This document shows positions 7,444-13,638 of a DNA stretch of 15,824 nt, one piece after another. Numbering within the stretch: the first letter of the stretch is position 1; every line of letters begins with the position of its first letter. The notes beneath the pieces are model-generated. The model was not told the DNA's origin, did no database searches, and saw only the letters and a program-made list of their open reading frames with translations. Made by a program: the position numbers and the translations under genes. Origin of the DNA: Actinomycetota bacterium (lineage in GTDB: Bacteria > Actinomycetota > Actinomycetes > Nanopelagicales > Nanopelagicaceae); assembly GCA_009924725.1 (NCBI GenBank), contig RFRA01000005.1, positions 1 through 15,824 on the forward strand, written 5' to 3'.

Positions 7444-8867
7444 TGTCGGTAAAGACAACAGGTAAAGGTCGCGTTGCGCGAGTTATCGGCCCAGTGGTGG
7501 ACATTGAGTTCCCAGCGGGTCAGATGCCTTCGATCTTCAACGCGCTACATGTAGAGACCACCATGAGTGGAACTACTCGTACCTTGACTCTAGAAGTAGC
7601 GCAACACATTGGTGACAACCTCGTGCGCGCGATTTCGATGCAGCCAACTGATGGCATGGTCCGTGGCGCCGAAGTAAGCGACACTGGTTCTGCGATCTCA
7701 GTTCCAGTTGGTGACGTAACGAAGGGTCACGTGTTCAACACACTTGGTGAATCCCTCGACGTGCCAACTTCTTCTCTTGATATTAAAGAGCGTTGGCCAA
7801 TCCACCGCAATGCACCAGCTTTCGATCAACTTGAGTCAAAGACTGAAATGTTCGAGACCGGTATCAAAGTTATCGACCTGCTAACACCTTATGTAAAGGG
7901 TGGAAAGATCGGTCTATTCGGTGGTGCGGGTGTTGGTAAGACTGTTTTGATTCAGGAAATGATTTATCGCGTAGCTGAAAACTTCGGTGGTGTATCTGTA
8001 TTCGCCGGTGTTGGTGAGCGTACTCGCGAAGGTAACGACTTGTTCCTAGAAATGACCGAGACCGGTGTTATCAATAAGACCGCCTTAGTGTTCGGTCAAA
8101 TGGATGAGCCACCTGGAACGCGTCTTCGCGTTGCACTTTCAGCGCTAACCATGGCGGAGTATTTCCGTGATGTGCAGAAGCAAGACGTATTGCTCTTCAT
8201 CGACAACATTTTCCGTTTCACACAAGCAGGTTCTGAAGTATCAACTCTGCTTGGCCGTATGCCATCTGCGGTGGGCTACCAGCCAACACTTGCTGATGAA
8301 ATGGGTCAATTACAAGAGCGCATTACTTCAACTCGTGGTCACTCGATTACATCGATGCAGGCAATTTATGTTCCTGCCGATGACATCACCGACCCGGCGC
8401 CACACACTACTTTCGCGCACTTAGATGCAACGACAGTGTTGTCTCGTCCGATCTCTGAGCTTGGTATTTATCCAGCGGTAGATCCACTTGACTCAACTTC
8501 ACGCATCCTTGATCCACGCTACATCGGCGAGCACCACTTCCAGGTTGCTAACCGCATCAAGCAGATCTTGCAGCGCTACAAGGATCTTCAAGACATCATT
8601 GCGATTCTTGGTATCGATGAACTCTCTGAAGAAGACCGTATCTTGGTAGGACGCGCACGTCGTATTCAGCGCTTCTTGTCACAGAACACCTTCGTTGCAA
8701 AGGTGTTCACCGGTATCGACGGATCATTCGTACCTCTTGCAGACACAATCGCAGCATTCGAAGCACTTGCTGATGGAAAGTACGATCACATTCCAGAACA
8801 AGCATTCTTCATGTGCGGCGGTCTCGACGATGTTGAGCGCAAGGCTGCAGAATTGGCAAAGAACTAA
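7443..8867 (+). CDS. atpD: ATP synthase F1 subunit beta (catalytic)
   Basis: A 474-residue catalytic subunit from ATG 7443 (475 from ATG 7440). The P-loop GGAGVGKT is at 160-167, and the catalytic Glu192 lies in GERTREGND. The Walker B segment VLLFIDNIFRF is at 249-259, and the DELSEED loop that touches gamma and epsilon is at 392-398. It makes ATP from ADP and phosphate as gamma rotates. All motifs are intact. The GERTREGND through PADDITDPAPHTTFAHLDATTVLSR region is nearly identical to bacterial beta subunits in general, so identity is not in doubt. atpC starts 3 bp after the stop. Confidence 0.98.
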   Translation: MSVKTTGKGRVARVIGPVVDIEFPAGQMPSIFNALHVETTMSGTTRTLTLEVAQHIGDNLVRAISMQPTDGMVRGAEVSDTGSAISVPVGDVTKGHVFNTLGESLDVPTSSLDIKERWPIHRNAPAFDQLESKTEMFETGIKVIDLLTPYVKGGKIGLFGGAGVGKTVLIQEMIYRVAENFGGVSVFAGVGERTREGNDLFLEMTETGVINKTALVFGQMDEPPGTRLRVALSALTMAEYFRDVQKQDVLLFIDNIFRFTQAGSEVSTLLGRMPSAVGYQPTLADEMGQLQERITSTRGHSITSMQAIYVPADDITDPAPHTTFAHLDATTVLSRPISELGIYPAVDPLDSTSRILDPRYIGEHHFQVANRIKQILQRYKDLQDIIAILGIDELSEEDRILVGRARRIQRFLSQNTFVAKVFTGIDGSFVPLADTIAAFEALADGKYDHIPEQAFFMCGGLDDVERKAAELAKN

Positions 8868-8870
8868 CTC

Positions 8871-9122
8871 ATGACACTTCAAGTCGCAGTAGTTTCACCA
8901 ACAGAGAAGGTTTGGTCAGGCGAGGCAACATTTATTTCTGCTCGCACAACCGAAGGTGACCTAGGCGTTCTGCCAGGTCACGCACCTTTATTTGGTGTTC
9001 TAGTCGACGGAGCTGTCAGCATCAAAGTATCTGATGGAACTACCCAAGAGTTCAATGTTCATGGTGGCTTCTTATCAGTATCAAATGATCGAGTTTCAAT
9101 CTTGACTGAGTCAGCTGGCTAA
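8871..9122 (+). CDS. atpC: ATP synthase F1 subunit epsilon, short form lacking the C-terminal helical domain
   Basis: Only 83 residues, against about 120-140 in most bacteria. The N-terminal beta-sandwich appears complete: MTLQVAVVSPTEKVWSGEATF, the TTEGDLGVLPGHAPLFGVL block (about 26-44), and HGGFLSVSNDRVSILTESA at the end. The two-helix C-terminal domain, which in many bacteria extends to block ATP hydrolysis, is absent. The stop (TAA 9120-9122) is closely followed by the operon terminator, so no remnant of the missing domain is visible downstream and this looks like the natural gene end. Epsilon joins gamma to the c-ring. Identity is clear; loss of the inhibitory function is inferred. Confidence 0.93.
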   Translation: MTLQVAVVSPTEKVWSGEATFISARTTEGDLGVLPGHAPLFGVLVDGAVSIKVSDGTTQEFNVHGGFLSVSNDRVSILTESAG

Positions 9123-9131
9123 TTAGTTCTA

Positions 9132-9171
9132 AGTAAAAATCCCGGTAGAAATATCTGCCGGGATTTTTACT
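9132..9171. terminator. Bidirectional rho-independent terminator between atpC and murA
   Basis: AGTAAAAATCCCGGTAGA (9132-9149) and TCTGCCGGGATTTTTACT (9154-9171) form an 18-bp stem around the 4-base loop AATA, with a single G-U pair (9146/9157). The A-run on one side and T-run on the other mean that either strand gives a GC-rich stem followed by a U-tract. It can therefore end both the atp operon (+) and murA (-), whose genes converge on it. Confidence 0.95.
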
Positions 9172-9189
9172 GCTTTAAAAGAAGAAGAT

Positions 9190-10452
9190 TTAGAGTTCGC
9201 GCGTTACGTCAGCGCCAAGTGCGCGCAATTGTTTAGCAAAATCTGGGTATCCGCGATCGATGTGATAACCATCTTCGACGAAAGTTATGCCATCGCTAAC
9301 CAAACCAGCCAAAACCAAGCCCGCACCAGCCCGAATATCAGTTGCTACCACAGGTGCGCTCGATAGCTTTTCTACCCCTGTGATGGCTGCGTGATGGCCA
9401 TCGATGGTGATTTGTGCGCCTAATCTGATCAATTCATTAACAAACATAAAGCGACCTTCGAATACATTTTCAGTCACTATGGCATCACCAGTTGCAATTG
9501 CATTTAAGGTAATTATCATCGGTTGTAAGTCAGTTGGAAAACCAGGGTAGGGAAGCGTTGAAACGTCAATTGCTTTTGGTCGCGAATCCATGCGCACCCG
9601 AATTGAGTTTTCATTCGAAGTAACGATGGCGCCGGCAGCAGTTAATTTCTCAAGTGGGATTTCTAAATCTTGCGCACGGGCTCCGTTAATTGTGATGTCG
9701 CCTTGCGTCATCGCTGCGGCAAATGCCCAAGTGCCAGTAACGATGCGATCTGCAATTGTGGCGTGATCAGTTGGGTGCATTTTTGCAACACCCGTGATTG
9801 TGATCAGTGGTGTGCCCAAGCCTGAAATTTTTGCACCCATGCCAATCAAGAAATTTCCAAGATCAACTAAGTCTGGTTCGCGAGCTGCGTTATCTATCGT
9901 AGTTACACCTTTTGCTAACACGGCAGCAGTCATTAAGTTTTCAGTTGCGCCAACGCTAGGAAAATCTAAAACAATTTCGGCACCAGTTAAGCCATCAGGT
10001 GCTTCAGCAATTACATAACCATGTTCATTGTGGGCTTTAGCGCCAAGGGACTCAAGACCGCGAATATGAAAATCTAAGCCACGCGAACCAATGGCGTCGC
10101 CGCCGGGTAGAGCGACTTCAGCTTGACCAACTCGAGCAACAAGTGGGCCAAGCACGTTAATTGAGGCACGCATCTTGCGCACTAAATCGTAATCAGCGCG
10201 ATGACCCGGAACTTCTGGCACATCAATTGTTACTAGTTCTGCGCCACGTTCGACGATACAACCTAAACGAGTAAGTAGATCAGCCATGATGTCGACGTCG
10301 GCAATATCGGGCACGTTGCGAATAGTGGTTTTACCGGCAGCCAAGAGTGAAGCGGCCATGAGTTTTAGGGCTGAATTTTTAGCACCACTAACGCTAACTT
10401 CGCCAACCAGGCGGGCCCCACCGACCACACGAAAGCGATCAATTGCAGCCAT
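9190..10452 (-). CDS. murA: UDP-N-acetylglucosamine 1-carboxyvinyltransferase with Asp at the usual Cys position
   Basis: A 420-residue enzyme of the first committed step of peptidoglycan synthesis, adding enolpyruvate from PEP to UDP-GlcNAc in the cytoplasm. Visible family residues include the Lys25-Asn26 pair in SGAKNSALK, Asp308 in PYPGFPTDLQP, Arg374 in DIRAGAGLV and Arg400 in HIDRGYPDF. In the active-site loop LPGGDAIGSRGLDFHI, Asp119 takes the place of the catalytic Cys (Cys115 in E. coli), as in M. tuberculosis MurA. This is known to make the enzyme insensitive to fosfomycin. Start ATG 10452 has a near-ideal GGAAGGAG ribosome site. It converges with atpC on a shared terminator and diverges from the adenosyltransferase gene. 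Confidence 0.96.
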   Translation of the reverse strand: MAAIDRFRVVGGARLVGEVSVSGAKNSALKLMAASLLAAGKTTIRNVPDIADVDIMADLLTRLGCIVERGAELVTIDVPEVPGHRADYDLVRKMRASINVLGPLVARVGQAEVALPGGDAIGSRGLDFHIRGLESLGAKAHNEHGYVIAEAPDGLTGAEIVLDFPSVGATENLMTAAVLAKGVTTIDNAAREPDLVDLGNFLIGMGAKISGLGTPLITITGVAKMHPTDHATIADRIVTGTWAFAAAMTQGDITINGARAQDLEIPLEKLTAAGAIVTSNENSIRVRMDSRPKAIDVSTLPYPGFPTDLQPMIITLNAIATGDAIVTENVFEGRFMFVNELIRLGAQITIDGHHAAITGVEKLSSAPVVATDIRAGAGLVLAGLVSDGITFVEDGYHIDRGYPDFAKQLRALGADVTREL

Positions 10453-10459
10453 GGCGGCA

Positions 10460-10467
10460 CTCCTTCC
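10460..10467 (-). promoter_or_regulatory. Strong ribosome binding site of murA
   Basis: Read on the minus strand, GGAAGGAG stands seven bases before the murA ATG. It is the strongest Shine-Dalgarno in the right half of the window and contrasts with the divergent gene on the other strand, which has none. Confidence 0.85.
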
Positions 10468-10497
10468 AAATTCTTTAATGCAACGTTAATTCTCGAG

Positions 10498-10532
10498 TGG
10501 TCGTATCTTATCTGCCCGATTAGGCTCTCCCC
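10498..10532 (+). promoter_or_regulatory. Possible leaderless promoter of the adenosyltransferase gene
   Basis: TAGGCT at 10521-10526 fits the loose actinobacterial -10 pattern TANNNT and ends six bases before ATG 10533, which would put the transcript start at about the start codon. TGGTCG at 10498-10503, 17 bases upstream, matches the -35 consensus at three of six positions. The gene has no clear Shine-Dalgarno, which agrees with a leaderless mRNA. TATCTT at 10504-10509 is an alternative -10. Confidence 0.35.
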
Positions 10533-11105
10533 ATGGTTAATTTAACGCGGATCTACACAAAAACTGGCGATGACGGAACTACTTCTCTAGGCGATATGAG
10601 CCGTACTTCGAAGAATGATCCACGTCTTGAGGCATACGCCACTGTTGATGAAGCTAACTCAGCAATTGGTGTTGCACTTTGTGCTGATTCTTTGCCGGCC
10701 GAATTAAAGCCGTTGTTGATTCGTATCCAAAATGATCTCTTTGATGTGGGCGCAGATCTCTGCACACCGGTAGTTGATGAACCAAAAATTGAACCACTGC
10801 GAGTGCTCGAGTCACAGATTACTTATCTGGAAGAACAGATTGATGCTTACAACGAACAGCTAGAACCACTTCGTTCCTTTGTATTGCCTTCTGGAACTCT
10901 AGCGGCGGCAAACTTACATGTGGCACGAACTGTTGCTCGTCGCGCCGAGCGTTGTACCTGGGCAGCCATTCACGCATTCGGCGGCGGCGTTAATCCGCTA
11001 GCTGCTAAGTATTTAAACCGTTTATCTGACTTACTCTTTGTGCTTGCTCGTATCTCAAATAAAGCGCAAGGCGACGAACTTTGGGTACCTGGAGCTAACC
11101 GCTAG
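10533..11105 (+). CDS. PduO-type cob(I)alamin adenosyltransferase
   Basis: A 190-residue protein. The N-terminal ATP-binding block TRIYTKTGDDGTTSLGD (5-21) is diagnostic of the PduO family. Further family marks are YATVDEANSAIG (about 35-46), FVLPSG (about 116-121) and the VARTVARRAER helix (about 129-139), whose Arg residues bind ATP. It transfers the adenosyl group of ATP to cob(I)alamin, making coenzyme B12 for isomerases or ribonucleotide reductase. It diverges from murA across an 80-bp gap and converges on the exporter operon, with stop codons sharing one CTAG. A PduO gene next to murA is also found in M. tuberculosis (Rv1314c beside Rv1315). No other B12 gene is in the window, so it may serve salvage of imported B12. 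Confidence 0.93.
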   Translation: MVNLTRIYTKTGDDGTTSLGDMSRTSKNDPRLEAYATVDEANSAIGVALCADSLPAELKPLLIRIQNDLFDVGADLCTPVVDEPKIEPLRVLESQITYLEEQIDAYNEQLEPLRSFVLPSGTLAAANLHVARTVARRAERCTWAAIHAFGGGVNPLAAKYLNRLSDLLFVLARISNKAQGDELWVPGANR

Positions 11106-11641
11106 TTTTCAATGGGTGTGTAGACGTTAGTTTTTAACGTCTCGGTTGCGGGTGCATGATGACAAATCACGTTTATATTAGAAATCTTATTTCCGCGATC
11201 AATATCTTCGGAACTAATTAAAAGTATTGTTTTATAGACCTTTTTTGCCGTTCCGGTCGTAGTTGTTCGGATCGTGCCAAAGGTAGTAATAGTTTTATCT
11301 TCTAAGTTTTTTGGCCCAATAACTTTTGATCTAACTTCCCACCAAAGGCAACCATTTGTTGAAGCCACAGTTATCGCACCACAGGAGTACTTCTGGCAAA
11401 TCAATACCCCATCAACTTTTTGCGCTAACTGCGCAGTGATTACTTTACTGTTTGAGGCAATTCCAACTAACTCTTTAACTGTTGGAACTTTTGCATAAAT
11501 CTCGCCTTTAACCGTAAAGCCAACGGGTGGCCACTTTGGTGATGGCGAAGGTTTAATCTTCGATGCGGCACTTGCCCCATTTGCACCTAGCGAAACTACT
11601 GCTAAAAGAATTAGTGCCAGTCCCAGACCAAGGCGTTTCAT
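11102..11641 (-). CDS. Predicted exported four-cysteine protein of unknown function
   Basis: I do not recognise this 179-residue protein. It begins with a clear signal peptide: basic MKRLG, a hydrophobic core to about residue 20, and likely type I cleavage after ASA (23-25). A Pro/Ser/Lys-rich stretch follows (29-39), then a predicted beta-rich domain. Four cysteines (82, 87, 98 and 160) could form two disulfides, and a WW pair follows the third. No lipobox or second membrane helix is evident, so it is probably released or held near the membrane outside the cell. Its ATG overlaps the permease stop by 4 bp (ATGA), with ribosome site GGGAG five bases upstream, so it is tightly coupled to the ABC exporter genes. 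It may be an exporter partner or an independent envelope protein. Confidence 0.75.
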   Translation of the reverse strand: MKRLGLGLALILLAVVSLGANGASAASKIKPSPSPKWPPVGFTVKGEIYAKVPTVKELVGIASNSKVITAQLAQKVDGVLICQKYSCGAITVASTNGCLWWEVRSKVIGPKNLEDKTITTFGTIRTTTTGTAKKVYKTILLISSEDIDRGNKISNINVICHHAPATETLKTNVYTPIEN

Positions 11642-12432
11642 TTGTTCTCCCAGCGGAAAGTCTTAACTGCCAAGAAGAGCCCAACGATTAGCCAAACGAC
11701 CAGGATTAAAGCGGTGCGGCCACTCTCCCAACTTTTAGCAACTTCTTGAGCTGCGAAAGTATCGGGCAAGAAAACGCTACGCATTCCTTGGGTCAACCAC
11801 TTAAGCGGAAAAATTGCGGCGACTTGTTGCATCCAGCCGGGCAATTGAGTGAAGACAAAGAAAACACCACTGAAGAACTGCAAGATAATTACAACGGGAG
11901 AAACTATGGCAGATGCGCCACGACCATTTTTTGGCACTGATGAGAAAGCCACACCAAGAGCTGTTGAGCTAGCGCTACCGAGTACCAATAACCAAGTGAA
12001 AGTTAACCATTTATTTGGCTCACTGGGCAGATTCAAACCAAAGAAAGCTACGCCGATAATTAGCAAGATAAGTACTTGAGCAACCATGCTGGCTAATACT
12101 GAAATAGCTTTACCAATGAAATAACTAGTTATTGGCAAAGGTGTACCGCGAAGGCGCTTTATGGCGCCCATGTCACGTTCGAGCGGAATATTTATCGCGA
12201 TATTTTGAAAACCAGTATTAACTAGGCCTGAGGCGATCATGCCGGCTACAAAATACTGGCTAAAAGTTACCCCAGGCGCAATTGTGTCTTTAAAAACGCT
12301 GCCAAAGATCACGAGCAAAATCACCGGGAAGAAGATGGTAAATACCACTGCTTCTTTCTGGCGAGTAAATTGAATGATCTCCATTTGCCCACGTAGTAAG
12401 CCGAGTTTAAAGGTGCCCGGAACTTTATTCAT
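11638..12432 (-). CDS. ABC-2 type transporter permease
   Basis: A 264-residue membrane protein with six likely helices near 27-47, 59-79, 106-131, 143-165, 172-197 and 240-257, the layout of ABC-2 (DrrB-like) export permeases. The segment LERDMGAIKRLRGTPLP (84-100) is the charged cytoplasmic motif common in this family between helices 2 and 3. I chose ATG 12432, overlapping the ATPase gene by 8 bp; an in-frame TTG at 12444 would add four residues. With the upstream ATPase it should form a dimeric exporter in the cytoplasmic membrane. The substrate is unknown; drug, lipid or polysaccharide export are all possible. The downstream exported protein is encoded in the same transcript. Confidence 0.9.
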   Translation of the reverse strand: MNKVPGTFKLGLLRGQMEIIQFTRQKEAVVFTIFFPVILLVIFGSVFKDTIAPGVTFSQYFVAGMIASGLVNTGFQNIAINIPLERDMGAIKRLRGTPLPITSYFIGKAISVLASMVAQVLILLIIGVAFFGLNLPSEPNKWLTFTWLLVLGSASSTALGVAFSSVPKNGRGASAIVSPVVIILQFFSGVFFVFTQLPGWMQQVAAIFPLKWLTQGMRSVFLPDTFAAQEVAKSWESGRTALILVVWLIVGLFLAVKTFRWENK

Positions 12433-13276
12433 GCTGGCCACCAATCATCTTTAAGTAAGTATCTTCCAATGTTGGCCGAGTGATAACTAATTCCGGAATC
12501 TCGCCACCAAATTGTGCCGCTAATCTAGTTACAACTGCGGTCGGATTATCGCTCTCTTCCGATTCAAGACCAGATGCTCCCAACCAGGAAACCGTAGCTT
12601 TTGAAGTACTGCGACCACCCAGAAGCGCCGGTGTAGAAACTTCAATAATTTTGCCGGCGGTGATTACGGCAACGCGATCTGCTAGCTCTTCAGCTTCATC
12701 GAGATAGTGGGTAGTTAACAAAATTGTGGTGCCACCTGCTTTTAAGTCCCGGATCAGCGACCAGAATGCGCGTCTTGCTTCTGGGTCAAAACCAGTGGTT
12801 GGTTCATCAAGAAATAAGAGTTCGGGGTTTCCAATAATTCCGAGCGCCACATCAAGGCGTCGTCGTTGACCACCGGATAATTCCAAAACCAATGAATTTT
12901 GTTTTTCGGTAAGCCCCACTGCTTCGATCACTTGATCAACATCGCGCGGATTGGCATAGAAATTACTGAAATGTTTAACAATTTCGCGCACCTTAAATGA
13001 GCCAGCATCGGAGGCCGTCTGTAGAACAATGCCAATTCGATTGCGCCAAGCGCGGCCAGCATCGCCTTTAGTGGCTGGGTCAAACCCCAGCACGCTAACT
13101 GTTCCGCTATCTGGTGCTCGAAAACCGGCCAGAATTTCAACGGTAGTGGTCTTTCCTGCGCCATTCGGGCCGAGAAGTGCAAAAATCTCGCCTGCCTCAA
13201 TGGCTAAATCGATACCAGCAACTGCGGTGAAGTCGTCATATCTCTTTACAAGGCCTTTAACTTCAATCACCTTCAT
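12425..13276 (-). CDS. ABC transporter ATP-binding protein (DrrA/CcmA-like export ATPase)
   Basis: A 283-residue ATPase with every hallmark in order: Walker A GPNGAGKT (36-43), Q-loop Gln86, signature LSGGQ (133-137), Walker B LLFLDEP (153-159), D-loop GFDPEARR and switch His190 in TTHYLDEAEELADR. The roughly 75-residue C-terminal extension with LEDTYLKMIGG near the end is typical of DrrA-type export ATPases paired with ABC-2 permeases. The start at ATG 13276 is preceded by GGAG with short spacing. It is the first gene of a three-gene overlapping operon. The promoter must lie in the 46-bp gap shared with the divergent small gene, but no clear -10 box was found there. Confidence 0.94.
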   Translation of the reverse strand: MKVIEVKGLVKRYDDFTAVAGIDLAIEAGEIFALLGPNGAGKTTTVEILAGFRAPDSGTVSVLGFDPATKGDAGRAWRNRIGIVLQTASDAGSFKVREIVKHFSNFYANPRDVDQVIEAVGLTEKQNSLVLELSGGQRRRLDVALGIIGNPELLFLDEPTTGFDPEARRAFWSLIRDLKAGGTTILLTTHYLDEAEELADRVAVITAGKIIEVSTPALLGGRSTSKATVSWLGASGLESEESDNPTAVVTRLAAQFGGEIPELVITRPTLEDTYLKMIGGQHE

Positions 13277-13322
13277 TGCTCCAGCCTGTCACAAGAAGCG
13301 CAAAAATGCGAGAAAATGAACC

Positions 13323-13634
13323 ATGAGCCCGCGCCGCAACTACCCCAAGGGGAAAAGACCCCAGGATCCTGAGCGCGAAATTAATACATCTAATGAAAGT
13401 ATTGAAGAACATAGCGATGGAACATACCGAGTTCGAAAATTAACTGGTTCTTCTTCAAATAAACCATATCGCTGCCCAGGTTGTGATCAAGTTATTCCAA
13501 TGGCAACACCTCACATTGTTGCTTGGCTAGAACATGATGAAGAATCGCGTCGACATTGGCATACACCATGTTGGGCTAAGAAAAATAATCGTGGCCCGCG
13601 CACTGAACGCACCCGAAATGCGCCCCGGTTTTAA
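13323..13634 (+). CDS. Small conserved-type protein with CxxC...HxxC metal-ligand pattern
   Basis: A 103-residue protein. The N-terminal third is basic and disordered-looking (MSPRRNYPKGKRPQ), and the middle contains the strand-like GTYRVRKLTG. Potential metal ligands follow: CPGC (Cys51, Cys54), VAWLEHDEE with His71, then HWHTPCW (His78, His80, Cys83). A basic tail rich in Arg and Asn ends the chain. The spacing suggests a single zinc-binding site, as in a zinc ribbon or a reduced HNH-like fold, but the full HNH catalytic pattern is not evident. I recall similar short actinobacterial proteins with CPGC and HWHTxCW, often left as hypothetical or mislabelled as ATP/GTP-binding; no P-loop is visible here. 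It diverges from the ABC ATPase gene and ends 4 bp before the convergent aldehyde dehydrogenase. GAGAA (13310-13314) may be its ribosome site. Function unknown. Confidence 0.8.
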   Translation: MSPRRNYPKGKRPQDPEREINTSNESIEEHSDGTYRVRKLTGSSSNKPYRCPGCDQVIPMATPHIVAWLEHDEESRRHWHTPCWAKKNNRGPRTERTRNAPRF

Positions 13635-13638
13635 ATTG

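Noticed and set aside
8167..8424. 85-codon open frame inside atpD in another frame
   Set aside because: It is embedded in one of the most conserved genes known, and its translation is Ser/Leu/Arg-rich with no motif.
13029..13319. 96-codon plus-strand open frame opposite the ABC ATPase
   Set aside because: Antisense to the Walker A to signature region of a clear ATPase; no Shine-Dalgarno and no recognisable domain.
13277..13322. Divergent promoter pair between the ABC ATPase and the small zinc-type gene
   Set aside because: A promoter must exist for both genes, but no TANNNT box at a suitable distance or convincing -35/-10 pair could be picked out in these 46 bases, so none is annotated.
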